Shown here: positions 16,715 through 25,255 of the stretch, one piece after another
How positions within the stretch are numbered: position 1 is the first letter of the stretch
How the letters are laid out: each line of letters begins with the position of its first letter
Source: Moritella dasanensis ArB 0140
GTDB lineage: Bacteria; Pseudomonadota; Gammaproteobacteria; Enterobacterales; Moritellaceae
DNA length: 64,000 nucleotides
Assembly: GCF_000276805.1 (NCBI RefSeq)
Contig: NZ_AKXQ01000023.1
Span: forward strand, 1-64,000
Reading direction: 5' to 3'
Notes under the pieces: generated by a model
What the model was told of the DNA's origin: nothing
The model's input: only the letters and a program-made list of their open reading frames with translations
Databases searched by the model: none
Made by a program: the position numbers and the translations under genes

Positions 16715-16987
16715 ATGTTACAAGAAGGCAATCAGATCATTGTGCATGGCAGAGTGCAAATGGTCGGTTTTCGTTATGCGACTGTGCAACAAGCGCTGCA
16801 GTTGGGCTTAACCGGTCATGCTATTAATTTAAAAAATGGCGATGTCGAAGTGCAGGTATTTGGTGATAAGGTTGACCGAGACAAGTTAATCTTATGGTTA
16901 AGAGGCGGTCCTGATACTGCGCAGGTTGATGCGTTGGAAATTAGCGCGCTTGAGCATAAGCACCTGTCGAGCTTTACCCAGGGGTAA
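16715..16987 (+). CDS. acyP: Acylphosphatase
   Basis: 90 aa, the usual family length. The phosphate-binding loop VHGRVQMVGFR carries the catalytic Arg, and the conserved Asn is in GHAINLKNGDVEVQVFG. It hydrolyses acyl phosphates such as carbamoyl phosphate and 1,3-bisphosphoglycerate in the cytoplasm. The canonical VRN is INL here, so only the Arg beside the Asn is replaced. GAAGGA lies upstream of the ATG. Confidence 0.9.
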   Translation: MLQEGNQIIVHGRVQMVGFRYATVQQALQLGLTGHAINLKNGDVEVQVFGDKVDRDKLILWLRGGPDTAQVDALEISALEHKHLSSFTQG

Positions 16988-17035
16988 CTTGCGAGATGCG
17001 ATACGTCTTATAAGCTGTATGTCGTGATACCTATT

Positions 17036-17347
17036 CTATAGGTGGTTCATCGCTATTCTGTATTTCTTGAGTGAAATAGTGCCGTGTGCAGAAAGTAAAA
17101 TACCCTCCGCGGCGAGCTGTTGCCGTTGGTAGTCACCACGATCACCTTGTAGCGATATTTTCCCTTGGCTATTCACAATACGATACCAAGGTAGTTTGCT
17201 GTCAGCCGGCAAGCGACTAAGCACTTTACCAACCTGACGAGCATGACTTGGCATTCCCGCTAACTTAGCGATATCACCATAGGTGGCAACCTTACCAACA
17301 GGTACTTGATAGACAAAAGCAAATACCTGCTGATCAAAGTTGTTCAC
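17036..17347 (-). CDS. atl: Alkyltransferase-like protein (ATL)
   Basis: 103 aa, the DNA-binding domain of O6-methylguanine-DNA methyltransferase. The motif VPVGKVATYGDIAKLAG and the helix HARQVGKVLSRL are intact, but the catalytic PCHR is PWYR (LPWYRIVNSQGKIS), so Trp replaces the acceptor Cys. ATLs bind bulky O6-alkylguanine lesions, flip the base and recruit nucleotide excision repair. The start is GTG one base after the stop of the chemoreceptor gene, so translation is coupled. Confidence 0.9.
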   Translation of the reverse strand: MNNFDQQVFAFVYQVPVGKVATYGDIAKLAGMPSHARQVGKVLSRLPADSKLPWYRIVNSQGKISLQGDRGDYQRQQLAAEGILLSAHGTISLKKYRIAMNHL

Positions 17348-17348
17348 A

Positions 17349-18245
17349 TTAAAAACGCAGTTTAGTGACTAGTTGCTCACCTAACTGAACGTTATTTGAT
17401 GAACCACTTAACGCTTCACGCGTATCACTTAGCAACGATTCCATACCCGTTTTAATTGTGTGAGAATGGCTTAACTGTTGTTGAACTTGACTGATGGTCT
17501 GTTCAACTAAGCTTGAGCTTGAATTCGCTTGTGATACTAGCTCTTGTAAGCTTTTCATTGTCACTGTTGCGATATCCACACTGTCATCAATAATGTTGGT
17601 TACTTGTTTTTGCTTATTAATGATGGCAGCAGAGATATCCATGATTTTTTTCATTTCACCTTGGATCTGATCTGCTGATTGATTTGCTGTATTTGCCAGT
17701 GCACGTACTTCATCGGCTACCACGGCAAAACCACGGCCATGTTCACCCGCACGTGCCGCTTCAATCGCCGCATTGAGTGCTAGTAGGTTGGTTTGATCGG
17801 CAATGCCTTTAATCGAGTCAACTAATTGACCAATATTCTTGTTGTTATCGTCTAAGTTGGCTAACAAGATAGTGAACTCTGCAATAAATCGCGCAGAATC
17901 GGTGATGTTGCCAGTTAGTTCTTCAAGCTGTTGAATACCAGTCTGAGAAATATTCGCTGTGCTTTGTGCAGAACTGAAAGAGTCATTAGATAAACTTTCA
18001 ATCCCGCGTGATTGTTCCATAAACCCTTGAACTAAATCAAAGTTTTGTTCAATATTACCCAATCTTTTCGCTGACGATGTATTTACATTTTGGGCATTCT
18101 TGGTAATTTCTTGAGCAATAGACAATGCGCCACTGCTCTGTAATTGCTCTAAAATACTGACTTTATTTTGCAGTGCTGCTAAGTCTGTTTCTGAGATAAG
18201 AACTTGTCCAAGAGGGACTTTATTAGAGTTGAAAAAATTAAACAT
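17349..18245 (-). CDS. Soluble methyl-accepting chemotaxis protein
   Basis: 298 aa without membrane segments. The signalling hairpin tip is intact ([48 protein letters not shown]), surrounded by heptad coiled coil. The N-terminus ([35 protein letters not shown]) is short and no sensory domain is recognised. It should relay a cytoplasmic signal to CheA/CheW. It is coupled to an alkyltransferase-like gene, an unusual partner. Confidence 0.9.
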   Translation of the reverse strand: MFNFFNSNKVPLGQVLISETDLAALQNKVSILEQLQSSGALSIAQEITKNAQNVNTSSAKRLGNIEQNFDLVQGFMEQSRGIESLSNDSFSSAQSTANISQTGIQQLEELTGNITDSARFIAEFTILLANLDDNNKNIGQLVDSIKGIADQTNLLALNAAIEAARAGEHGRGFAVVADEVRALANTANQSADQIQGEMKKIMDISAAIINKQKQVTNIIDDSVDIATVTMKSLQELVSQANSSSSLVEQTISQVQQQLSHSHTIKTGMESLLSDTREALSGSSNNVQLGEQLVTKLRF

Positions 18246-18608
18246 AGCTTAGATCTGCCTTATTCTAGTCGTTTATAATTTATAGCGGCAATTTTTGATC
18301 CGCTGTATACGGTTAAGCAATAATTAGACCGTAACGTCAATAGTGGATAATTTATTTTTGTTATTAATTATATAGTTATTGTTTATTACCATTTTGACCA
18401 TTAAATGTTGGGTCATGGTGTCACATTTATCTCCCTGCTTGTCGTTAACAAGAGTTAGCAACCAGTTGATAAATAGTTGTTAAAATTGTGACGTATATAT
18501 TATCGGCCGCAGCTGTTATTTGTTTAGCAATTTATGGCGCTATAATGTTAAAAGTTATGTGCTACGAATATTTTTGTAAAGCTATCGACATTTATCAAAA
18601 GTTAAGTA

Positions 18609-18627
18609 TATTGTGCGCAAGACAATT
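18609..18627 (+). promoter_or_regulatory. Candidate OhrR operator
   Basis: ATTGT (18610-18614) and ACAAT (18622-18626) form an inverted repeat with a 7-nt spacer just before the ribosome site of ohrR, consistent with autorepression. The rest of the 18246-18643 gap, between divergent genes, shows no other recognisable element. Confidence 0.4.
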
Positions 18628-18643
18628 AAGAGAGGTTACCCTG

Positions 18644-19087
18644 ATGTCAGAATTGAATGAAGAGACGATGTTACACTTAGATAATCAGGTTTGTTTTGCT
18701 CTATACAGCGCAACGAATGCCATGATCCGTGCATACCGCCCAATGTTAAAAGCACTGGATCTGACTTACCCGCAATACTTAACTATGCTCGTATTTTGGC
18801 AACAAGATGCGATAAGTGTGAAAGTATTAGGGGAGCAATTACACCTTGATTCGGGCACGTTAACCCCTTTGTTAAAACGCTTAGAATTGAAAGGCCTTAT
18901 TCGTCGAGACCGTAGTAAAGAAGACGAACGGGCGCGTATATTGTGCCTAACGGATGCGGGCACTGCATTAAAAGAGCAAGCAAAATCGGTCCCCCTGAAC
19001 ATGTTTTGTCATGCCGGTTTACCAAAAGAAGAATTATTGATGATGAAAGCCAGTTGCGAAGCATTACTGAGTAATTTAACCGATTAG
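18644..19087 (+). CDS. ohrR: OhrR-type MarR regulator of organic peroxide response
   Basis: 147 aa. The N-terminal signature LDNQVCFALYSATNAMIRAYRPMLKALDLTYPQYLTMLVFW contains the redox-sensing Cys and the Tyr residues of OhrR. The winged helix follows (VKVLGEQLHLDSGTLTPLLKRLELKGLIRRDRSKEDERARILCLTDAG). Oxidation of the Cys by organic hydroperoxides releases DNA. ATG 18644 has AGAGG 8 nt upstream; longer readings of the frame add an unlikely hydrophobic stretch. The usual target gene ohr is not adjacent or elsewhere in the window. Confidence 0.9.
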   Translation: MSELNEETMLHLDNQVCFALYSATNAMIRAYRPMLKALDLTYPQYLTMLVFWQQDAISVKVLGEQLHLDSGTLTPLLKRLELKGLIRRDRSKEDERARILCLTDAGTALKEQAKSVPLNMFCHAGLPKEELLMMKASCEALLSNLTD

Positions 19088-19180
19088 TCGTGACGATTAT
19101 GACGCTAATAACTGCGGTTATAATGAGAAAATAGTAATGAGAAAAAAGTAATAAGAAAAGAGTAATGAGAAAAGCACTGA

Positions 19181-19203
19181 GGGCTGCTGATTACAGCCCT
19201 TTT
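19181..19203 (+). terminator. Rho-independent terminator after ohrR
   Basis: GGGCTG/CAGCCC stem with a 7-nt loop and TTTT. It is preceded (about 19125-19174) by degenerate repeats of the type AATGAGAAAA-AGT. Confidence 0.75.
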
Positions 19204-19255
19204 ATGTGCGTTTTTATGTTAACGCTACATGATCACATGATGACAATAATTTAGG

Positions 19256-19948
19256 TTATTCTGGGCGCCAGCTTAGTGCACTTGCGATAGAACCTACTGC
19301 GATCAGATCTTGCTTGTCAGCCGATAAATCAGGCAGTGTTTGCAAGCTTAATAAACCATTGGTTTGTACTGCCGCAATACTTTGCGTACCTTGCTCAAAT
19401 ACGTAGCCGAGTGGATTTTCAACTGTCATGAATAAGTCATCTGATTTATGCACTGATTTTACATTTAAGTGTTCGTTGTTGATACGTACAACCCCCGATT
19501 CATACTTTGCTAGATCTAATGAAATGGCTGCGCTTGATGGTTGCATTTCATATTCACCAACAATTTTACCATCCATATTAATGTCACAATGGTACGGGTC
19601 GTTACCACCAAAAGATAAACCGCCAAAATTAACACTGGTGCCGCCACCGCTACAGACTAAACCCCACGTTTTGCCATTATCTGCTCGTGTTATCTCAGCA
19701 ACCATTTTACCTTCAGTTGTACTGATTGTATTGAACCAAGTTGAACCTGATGAACTGCGATCGTATTTCCCGGTATATTTGCCTGCCATATCAAAGTTAC
19801 CTTCCTGGCCTAAGCCCCAAAAATCGCCATCTGTTTTGATCAACATCTCTGGCTGCGCTTTCAATTCGCTAGTTTTGGTCATGAGTGCCACGCTACCACA
19901 GCCTGAAATGAGGGTAGCAGCAAGTACAGGAAGTATAAGTTTTTTCAT
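19256..19948 (-). CDS. Predicted lipoprotein, unknown
   Basis: 230 aa. The signal peptide ends in a lipobox (LISGC, Cys16), and the mature part starts GSV. The body has Gly/Ser-rich segments (CSGGGTSVNFGGLSFGGNDPYHCDI), with two Cys that could form a disulfide, and a predicted beta-rich fold. No domain is recognised. Residue +2 after the Cys is Gly, which would favour sorting to the outer membrane. It is monocistronic and convergent with ohrR. Confidence 0.7.
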   Translation of the reverse strand: MKKLILPVLAATLISGCGSVALMTKTSELKAQPEMLIKTDGDFWGLGQEGNFDMAGKYTGKYDRSSSGSTWFNTISTTEGKMVAEITRADNGKTWGLVCSGGGTSVNFGGLSFGGNDPYHCDINMDGKIVGEYEMQPSSAAISLDLAKYESGVVRINNEHLNVKSVHKSDDLFMTVENPLGYVFEQGTQSIAAVQTNGLLSLQTLPDLSADKQDLIAVGSIASALSWRPE

Positions 19949-20205
19949 AATATGTCCATTGTATATATCGGAAAATGACTAGTGTTGTCTTTAGGGCGGC
20001 ATTATCATTATAAACATACACTAAGTCTAGTTTGATGAGCTGATTAAATGTAAGCGAATGTAAGCGCTTGTCAGCTTGTATTCGGGGGGAGGGGAAGTGA
20101 AAAAATAAGGCATAAATTCGAATAAGTAGGAGCAAGTGAAAATAGGTGAAACAAGTCAAAATAGGGCGAGATAGGTCAGTTATTAGTAAAGCCTGATAGG
20201 CTCAA

Positions 20206-21408
20206 CTAATACTCTGCGAAGTATTGATTGAGCGCCTGCTGCCACTCTGGACTTTGGCGCACATTCAGCAGCGCACGGTTTAATTGCTCGGTGTAAGGGC
20301 TACTGTCTTTAATCGCTAGACCATAATTCTGTTTTTCAAACTGATAAGGCAATGCCGATATATGCTGATAGCGGCCCTCTTGCTTAGCCTGCTTAAGCTT
20401 GTATTTTAATATCGCATTATCTTCGACAATAGCATCTACTTCGCCGTTATTTAACGCCAGGAGCATATCATCGATATTGTTAAATGTTTGATGCACAATT
20501 CCTAAATTAGTCAGATAAATAGACGACGTGGTGGATACTTTAGCGCCGACATTGAGGTGTATCAGATCGTAGGGGCCTTTAATGTCGCTGTTCATCAAAC
20601 CGAGTGTAAAGGTACTGGCCAGGATGGCGGTAATGCTGGCAATAAACAGCGTTGAGGTGATCCCGAGTAATACCGTGAGCACACGGCCTGTTAAGGTTTT
20701 AAATTCGAAGTAGTTAAATGGTCCTTTGGTGATAAATAATAACCCCAAAATGAAGGCCTCTAACCATTGTGCACGCTTTGATGGCATTGAATAGAGTTTT
20801 TCATTAATGTGGTGTTCAAGTTTATAAAATATCCCGCCAATAATGCCAGCCAACACGATGATAATCGCTAAGATTATAAGTAGCGTTTTGTTGGTGATTA
20901 AATCGATGAATGAGCGCAGGTAGCTTTTTTCTTTTACCGCAATCGCCAAGTGGGTTTCGTAAAATGAGTGAGAGAAATCCATCACTAACTCACGTTCTGG
21001 GGTAATCGAAATACAAGAGATACCGACTTCAACATTACCGGCTTCAATCTCATCGAGTAAGTCTTGCAAGGCATAGTTTTTAATCTGGTATGGTAAATCA
21101 AGACTGTTGGCGATGCGTTGCCATAATAGAATACTTAGCCCAGAGCTGGTGGATTGTGGACTCCCATTTGGATGTACACTCATGACAAAAGGTGGGCAGT
21201 GGTAACTGCCGACGTTAATGACGGGATTGCTTATATTATTAACTGGACTACTTACAGTCATTACACTACTTACAGTAATTGCTGAACTACTTATGTTAAT
21301 AAGGGCGCTACTGATATTTATCACTGAACTACTGTAGCTATACGCTGCCATACTGTATAAATAACAGAATACACACAGTTTTATGATTGAACGTAACAGT
21401 GGCGGCAT
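20206..21408 (-). CDS. Bacterial ionotropic glutamate-receptor-like channel
   Basis: 400 aa. The order is signal/anchor (about 1-24), a Ser-rich repeat tract (about 26-68), substrate-binding lobe 1 (PPFVMSVHPNG...SGLSILLWQRIANSLDLPY...LLDEIEAGNVEVGISCISITPERELVMDFSHSF), TM1 (about 180-200), a pore-like segment (FILGLLFITKGPFNYFEF), TM2 (TGRVLTVLLGITSTLFIASITAILAST), then lobe 2 (IKGPYDLIHLNVGAKVSTTSSIYL...DAIVEDNAILKYKL...YGLAIKDSSPYTEQLNRALL). This interrupted-SBP layout matches GluR0-type receptors, but the K+ filter TVGYGD is absent. The ligand is probably an amino acid. Confidence 0.75.
   Translation of the reverse strand: MPPLLRSIIKLCVFCYLYSMAAYSYSSSVINISSALINISSSAITVSSVMTVSSPVNNISNPVINVGSYHCPPFVMSVHPNGSPQSTSSGLSILLWQRIANSLDLPYQIKNYALQDLLDEIEAGNVEVGISCISITPERELVMDFSHSFYETHLAIAVKEKSYLRSFIDLITNKTLLIILAIIIVLAGIIGGIFYKLEHHINEKLYSMPSKRAQWLEAFILGLLFITKGPFNYFEFKTLTGRVLTVLLGITSTLFIASITAILASTFTLGLMNSDIKGPYDLIHLNVGAKVSTTSSIYLTNLGIVHQTFNNIDDMLLALNNGEVDAIVEDNAILKYKLKQAKQEGRYQHISALPYQFEKQNYGLAIKDSSPYTEQLNRALLNVRQSPEWQQALNQYFAEY
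21204..21335 (-). repeat. Degenerate Ser-rich tandem repeat in the channel gene
   Basis: About six units of roughly 7 codons encode SSVINI, SSALINI, SSSAITV, SSVMTV, SSPVNNI, SNPVINV between the signal and binding lobe 1. Confidence 0.7.
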
Positions 21409-21519
21409 AACAATCCTTAGTGCATAGTCAAAAGCGCGGTATCAAACTCTGTCAAAGGTCTGGTGTATATTGTTATTTATTTACTAAGCTTAGTGGAAAA
21501 CGGAAAAAGGTTTATTAAT

Positions 21520-22293
21520 ATGAAATTTAAATTGCCAGCAGCTTTATTATTAACGGGTATGTTAAGCGGGTTACTGATTGGCTGTACAAGTGGCAGCCAG
21601 AATGACGCTGAATCAAATAATGAGGGTACTAATACTGCCGTCGCGAAAACTGAAATTTATTGGGTTGCGCCCGAACGTGTTGCTTGTCAAGGTATCGTCC
21701 CCATGCAGTGCTTGGTGGTGAACAAAGTCGTGGATGGTAAAACCAGTGAGTGGCAGTATTTTTATAACGACATTGCTGGTTTTGAATATAAACCAGGTTC
21801 GTTTTATAAATTATCGGTGGAGACATCTGCAGTGGCGAATCCGGCCGCAGATGCTTCAAGCTTAACGTATAAGTTGATTGCAGAAATAGATAAAAAACAA
21901 AATCATTATGCCGAAAATACCATGTTAACCGAAAACCGACAATGGAATTTGAAGCAACTGACAGGCTTAGGTAACGTTAATCCGATGATGTTAAAACAAC
22001 CTGCGTATATCAGTATTGCTGGTGATCGTTTGTCAGGGTTCTCGGGCTGTAATAATATCTTTGGTCAAGTGCAGCATTTATTTGAAGCTGAAGAAGTGCA
22101 GAATTCGTTGTTAAAGCTGGGCCCGCTTGGTTCTACGTTGATGGCGTGTGCGGATCCAAATGGCAATGCCGTTGAACAAAAACTGCAACAAGTACTCGGT
22201 GACGTGAATGCCATTAAAGTACAGTGGCCGTTCTTAAATATGTATCAGAATGATGAACTGATGATCCAGTTTGTAGCCGAAGATTGGGATTAA
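21520..22293 (+). CDS. DUF4377 plus META-domain lipoprotein
   Basis: 257 aa. A signal peptide with lipobox LLIGC is followed by a DUF4377-like segment (YWVAPERVACQGIVPMQCLVV...WQYFYNDIAGFEYKPGSFYKLSV) and a META/HslJ domain (WNLKQLTGLGN...PAYISIAGDRLSGFSGCNNIFGQV...GPLGSTLMACADPNGNAVEQKLQQVL). HslJ-like META proteins are linked to novobiocin tolerance and envelope stress; the role here is unknown. I chose ATG 21520 because AAAAGG precedes it and the signal peptide begins there. It is divergent from the channel gene. Confidence 0.85.
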   Translation: MKFKLPAALLLTGMLSGLLIGCTSGSQNDAESNNEGTNTAVAKTEIYWVAPERVACQGIVPMQCLVVNKVVDGKTSEWQYFYNDIAGFEYKPGSFYKLSVETSAVANPAADASSLTYKLIAEIDKKQNHYAENTMLTENRQWNLKQLTGLGNVNPMMLKQPAYISIAGDRLSGFSGCNNIFGQVQHLFEAEEVQNSLLKLGPLGSTLMACADPNGNAVEQKLQQVLGDVNAIKVQWPFLNMYQNDELMIQFVAEDWD

Positions 22294-22349
22294 TCAATTA
22301 ATCAACTTGTTAATGCATTAAGCGCTTAGTGACCTTTTCTATGAGGTCA

Positions 22350-22694
22350 TTAAGCTATATTAAGCGCAATACGTTCGATCAGTTTTATCTCACGACTAAA
22401 TTTCACCGCCAGTAACTGGCTATCAGGTTCCCAGCGCACCACCTTTGAGGGGATCACGTCGGTAAAGTAATTAGCAAACTTAATAATGATCCCTTCACCA
22501 ATACTAAATTTATCTTTAGTTTGAACTCTCGCTAACATCCCTGATTTTGAAATATTTATTACTTGTACTGGAATTTTGAAAAAATCAAATAATCCGAGTT
22601 TATCCACATATAATACCGGATACGGCTCCCAATAATTATAGCGAGTATGATCTCGGTTTAGTTTGAATGTCAGATCCTTTTTTACACTAAACAT
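22350..22694 (-). CDS. PilZ-like domain protein
   Basis: 114 aa. The middle region (VQVINISKSGMLARVQTKDKFSIGEGIIIKFANYFTDVIPSKVVRWEPDSQLLAVKF) follows the PilZ pattern, with N-x-S-x-x-G present. The upstream RxxxR of c-di-GMP-binding PilZ domains is not clear (DHTRYNYWEP has one Arg), so nucleotide binding is doubtful. It is a single gene convergent with the META lipoprotein; a hairpin (22325-22354) sits between the stops. Confidence 0.6.
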   Translation of the reverse strand: MFSVKKDLTFKLNRDHTRYNYWEPYPVLYVDKLGLFDFFKIPVQVINISKSGMLARVQTKDKFSIGEGIIIKFANYFTDVIPSKVVRWEPDSQLLAVKFSREIKLIERIALNIA

Positions 22695-22832
22695 GGTACG
22701 TCCGTATATTCCCGTATGGGTTTGTATGTTTGCAGATTCGCAAATTGGTGTAGCTCATTTTTCAATATAACTGAAAATGAATAATTTATCATATTAACAG
22801 TCTGTAAAAATAAGCTTTTTTAGTTTTAGCTG

Positions 22833-22846
22833 TTGATCTGTATCAA
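22833..22846 (+). promoter_or_regulatory. FNR-type site upstream of the two-component operon
   Basis: TTGATCTGTATCAA is a perfect match to the FNR consensus TTGAT-N4-ATCAA. It is centred about 90 nt before the response-regulator start, consistent with control by oxygen availability. A chance match is possible but unlikely at this position. Confidence 0.65.
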
Positions 22847-22928
22847 GTGAGCTCGAATGTTTGTTGTACTTAACGTAGATCTTCATTAAAATGCTAATAC
22901 GAATTGTTTTTATTTGGGTGTTTAAGCT

Positions 22929-23600
22929 GTGGCGCAAATTCTTATCGTCGATGATGATATACAACTATGTGAATTACTAACTGAAGTTTTAGCCGAAGAT
23001 GGCTATGAAGTGCATAGCGTGCACTGTGGTGAAAGTGCGCTTGATTACATGCAGACCAAACCGGTTGATTTAGTCTTACTTGATGTCATGTTGCCTAATA
23101 TTAATGGCTTACAAGTGGCAAGACGTATTTGTCAGCGCTTTGCTACGCCTATTTTAATGCTAACGGCGTTGGCGGATGAAAGTGCCATGTTGGATTGTTT
23201 GCAGGCTGGCGCGGATCAGTATATTGCTAAACCTTATAGCGTACCGGAACTATTAACCCGTATTCAAGTGATGTTACGCCGTGTTGGTTTGGAAAAGCAA
23301 AGACAAAACTTGGGTGGCGAGAGTTCTGTACTCACGCAGCTATCACGTTTGTCATTGACTGGCACTGAAGCTGAATTACTGGAATACCTTGTTTCTCGCC
23401 ATGAAATTGTGGTATCGAAAGCCGAATTACAAAAACAAGTATTAAAGAAAGACTTATGCCCGTTCGACCGTAACCTGGATATGCACATCAGCAATATCCG
23501 CCGTAAGATGGTGCAGTCAGGTTTGTCTAAATTACATATCAAAACGGTACGTGGTAAAGGTTATAGCTTTTTTGAGCATGTCGGTAGTATGGTTATATGA
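22929..23600 (+). CDS. OmpR-family response regulator
   Basis: 223 aa. The receiver domain (about 1-115) shows acidic residues DDD at 8-10, phosphoacceptor Asp52 in LLDVMLPN, the Thr of LMLTAL and the Lys of IAKPYS. The C-terminal winged helix has SLTGTEAELLEYLVSRHEIVVSKAELQKQVL and RNLDMHISNIRRKM...IKTVRGKGYSF. The start is GTG. It overlaps the sensor kinase by 4 bp (ATGA). It is closest in layout to CpxR-type regulators, but the target is unknown; the siderophore receptor downstream is a candidate. Confidence 0.92.
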   Translation: MAQILIVDDDIQLCELLTEVLAEDGYEVHSVHCGESALDYMQTKPVDLVLLDVMLPNINGLQVARRICQRFATPILMLTALADESAMLDCLQAGADQYIAKPYSVPELLTRIQVMLRRVGLEKQRQNLGGESSVLTQLSRLSLTGTEAELLEYLVSRHEIVVSKAELQKQVLKKDLCPFDRNLDMHISNIRRKMVQSGLSKLHIKTVRGKGYSFFEHVGSMVI

Positions 23601-24994
23601 AGTTGAATTGCTTAAAAAGCGCAAAAAAATGGTTCTTTTTAGGTGATCGCCAAGGACTGGCGTTTCGTTTATTCAGTTATTTTGCCATTACCCTCGTGTT
23701 GATCCTCAGTTTACAAAGTATCGCTGAAATGGCGTTAGTGCGGGTACTACTGCATCTGCCAACGACTGTTAAAACTGAAATGTTAGATCTTGCCGAACAG
23801 GCGAATTTATTACTGGATAGTAAAGACAGCGAAGGTAATGTAGACCGCGATAAACTTGCGGCATGGGAAGCGGCACAGTCGAGTTATTTATTTGTGCTTA
23901 ATGATGATTTCGATGAAGTCAGTACGCGTGTTATGCATCCGCATTTTAAATTTAAACTGCGTTTTATTCGTCAACTCGATACCATTTTAGAAAAGCATGT
24001 GAGTAAGCCCGTTATTGGTTTGCCGTTACGATCAGGTTATCAGCTGGTGGTGCAGTTTTCTGATAAACAACATCCTGCCCGTTACTTCCCTTATTACTTT
24101 GCCGCTATTCAATTTGTGATCACCAGTATTCTGCTCGCTATATTTTCACTGTTACTGGCACGACATTTACAGCAGCCTTTGCATCGTTTGCAGGCGGCGA
24201 GTCGCGGTCTTGCTGAGGGGGACTTTAGTATTAGGGCTTCGCATCAGGTCGGTAACAGTGTGACTGAATTCAATCAGCTGGCACAAAACCTAGATGATAT
24301 GGCGGAACACATTCAACGTTTAATTAGCAAACAAAAAAAACTGATCACGGACGTATCTCATGAATTACGCACACCATTAGCACGACACAGTTTGATCTTA
24401 CATTTGTTGCGTAAACGCTGTCCGCAAGAAGTAGGCGGGTTATTAGACAGATTAGACAATGAATCAGCCGAAATGAATAATCTCGTTAGTGAAATACTGG
24501 AATGTAGTCGTTTAGAGCATGAGAATGTATCCGTGGCACTGGTGCCAACTCAGTTGGAATCTCTGTGTCAGATCCAAGTAATGCAAAATGAAATCGATTT
24601 AAAACCACAACAAACTTTAAATGTTGAATTAGATAATGCTACTCCTATGGTACTTGCTGACAGCCGCTTATGTTTAAGGGCCGTTAAAAATCTACTTGAA
24701 AATGCCATTAAATATGCAGGTGAAAACGCGGTTATTGCCTTAACGGTACGTCAGCAAGATAACATTGTTGAAGTCATTGTTACCGATGATGGTGTTGGTA
24801 TACCTGCGCAGCAATTAGAGCGTGTCTTTGATCCATTCGTGCGTATTGAGCAAGCGAGAAACAAGCAATCGGGTGGTTATGGACTGGGACTAGCGATTGT
24901 AAAGGAAGCGATGCTGATCATGCACGGCGAAGTGGCCGCGGAACTTAATGTAAATAATGGCGTCACGGTAAAATTACGTTTTCCCATTCCTTAA
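23597..24994 (+). CDS. Sensor histidine kinase
   Basis: 465 aa. TM1 (about 22-48), a periplasmic sensor region (about 50-170) of no recognised family, TM2 (about 172-195), HAMP (LARHLQQPLHRLQAASRGLAEGDFSIRA), then the kinase core: H-box DVSHELRTPLARHSL, N-box LLENAIKYAGENA, G1 DDGVGIPAQQ, F-box FDPFVRIEQAR and G2 GYGLGLAIVKEA. It forms a cognate pair with the overlapping response regulator. The stimulus is unknown. Confidence 0.92.
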   Translation: MKLNCLKSAKKWFFLGDRQGLAFRLFSYFAITLVLILSLQSIAEMALVRVLLHLPTTVKTEMLDLAEQANLLLDSKDSEGNVDRDKLAAWEAAQSSYLFVLNDDFDEVSTRVMHPHFKFKLRFIRQLDTILEKHVSKPVIGLPLRSGYQLVVQFSDKQHPARYFPYYFAAIQFVITSILLAIFSLLLARHLQQPLHRLQAASRGLAEGDFSIRASHQVGNSVTEFNQLAQNLDDMAEHIQRLISKQKKLITDVSHELRTPLARHSLILHLLRKRCPQEVGGLLDRLDNESAEMNNLVSEILECSRLEHENVSVALVPTQLESLCQIQVMQNEIDLKPQQTLNVELDNATPMVLADSRLCLRAVKNLLENAIKYAGENAVIALTVRQQDNIVEVIVTDDGVGIPAQQLERVFDPFVRIEQARNKQSGGYGLGLAIVKEAMLIMHGEVAAELNVNNGVTVKLRFPIP

Positions 24995-25020
24995 TGGTTA
25001 TTAATGACTGTGTTTTTATA

Positions 25021-25060
25021 AAAACGGCTTATTTCACTCTGAAATAGGCCGTTTTACTAT
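25021..25060 (+). terminator. Rho-independent terminator after the sensor kinase
   Basis: AAAACGGCTTATTTC (25021-25035) and GAAATAGGCCGTTTT (25041-25055) form a 15-bp stem with one G.U wobble and a 5-nt loop, ending in the T-run. Confidence 0.85.
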
Positions 25061-25158
25061 TCAATAAAGACTCAACTAGGTCAATAACTAACCACTCTTT
25101 CTGTTGCACTAATCTTTCGCTTCATTTCAAATGCAAAGAATGTAAATTTGATGCAAAT

Positions 25159-25177
25159 GGTAATGATTATCAATTAG
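25159..25177 (+). promoter_or_regulatory. Fur box
   Basis: GGTAATGATTATCAATTAG matches the 19-bp Fur consensus at 14 positions, including the central TAATGATTATCA. It lies about 80 nt before the TonB-dependent receptor start, indicating iron repression. Confidence 0.8.
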
Positions 25178-25255
25178 AATCCTGTTCATCAAGTCGACCT
25201 ACTGTAGTAGGCGTGAAATTTAAATTAATGAAAGATGAATCGGAGATAACGGAAT

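Noticed and set aside
18488-18643. In-frame extension of ohrR with a hydrophobic segment
   Set aside because: AGAGG and ATG 18644 fit the OhrR family start; the extension has no ribosome site and the family lacks a membrane helix.
19428-19982. 184-codon frame opposite the lipoprotein gene
   Set aside because: Antisense to a gene with signal peptide and lipobox; composition (many Ser/Pro/Leu) is that of a shadow frame.
22325-22354. Terminator between the META lipoprotein and PilZ-like gene
   Set aside because: A stem exists, but it lacks a T-run on either side and overlaps a stop codon, so I did not list it as a terminator.
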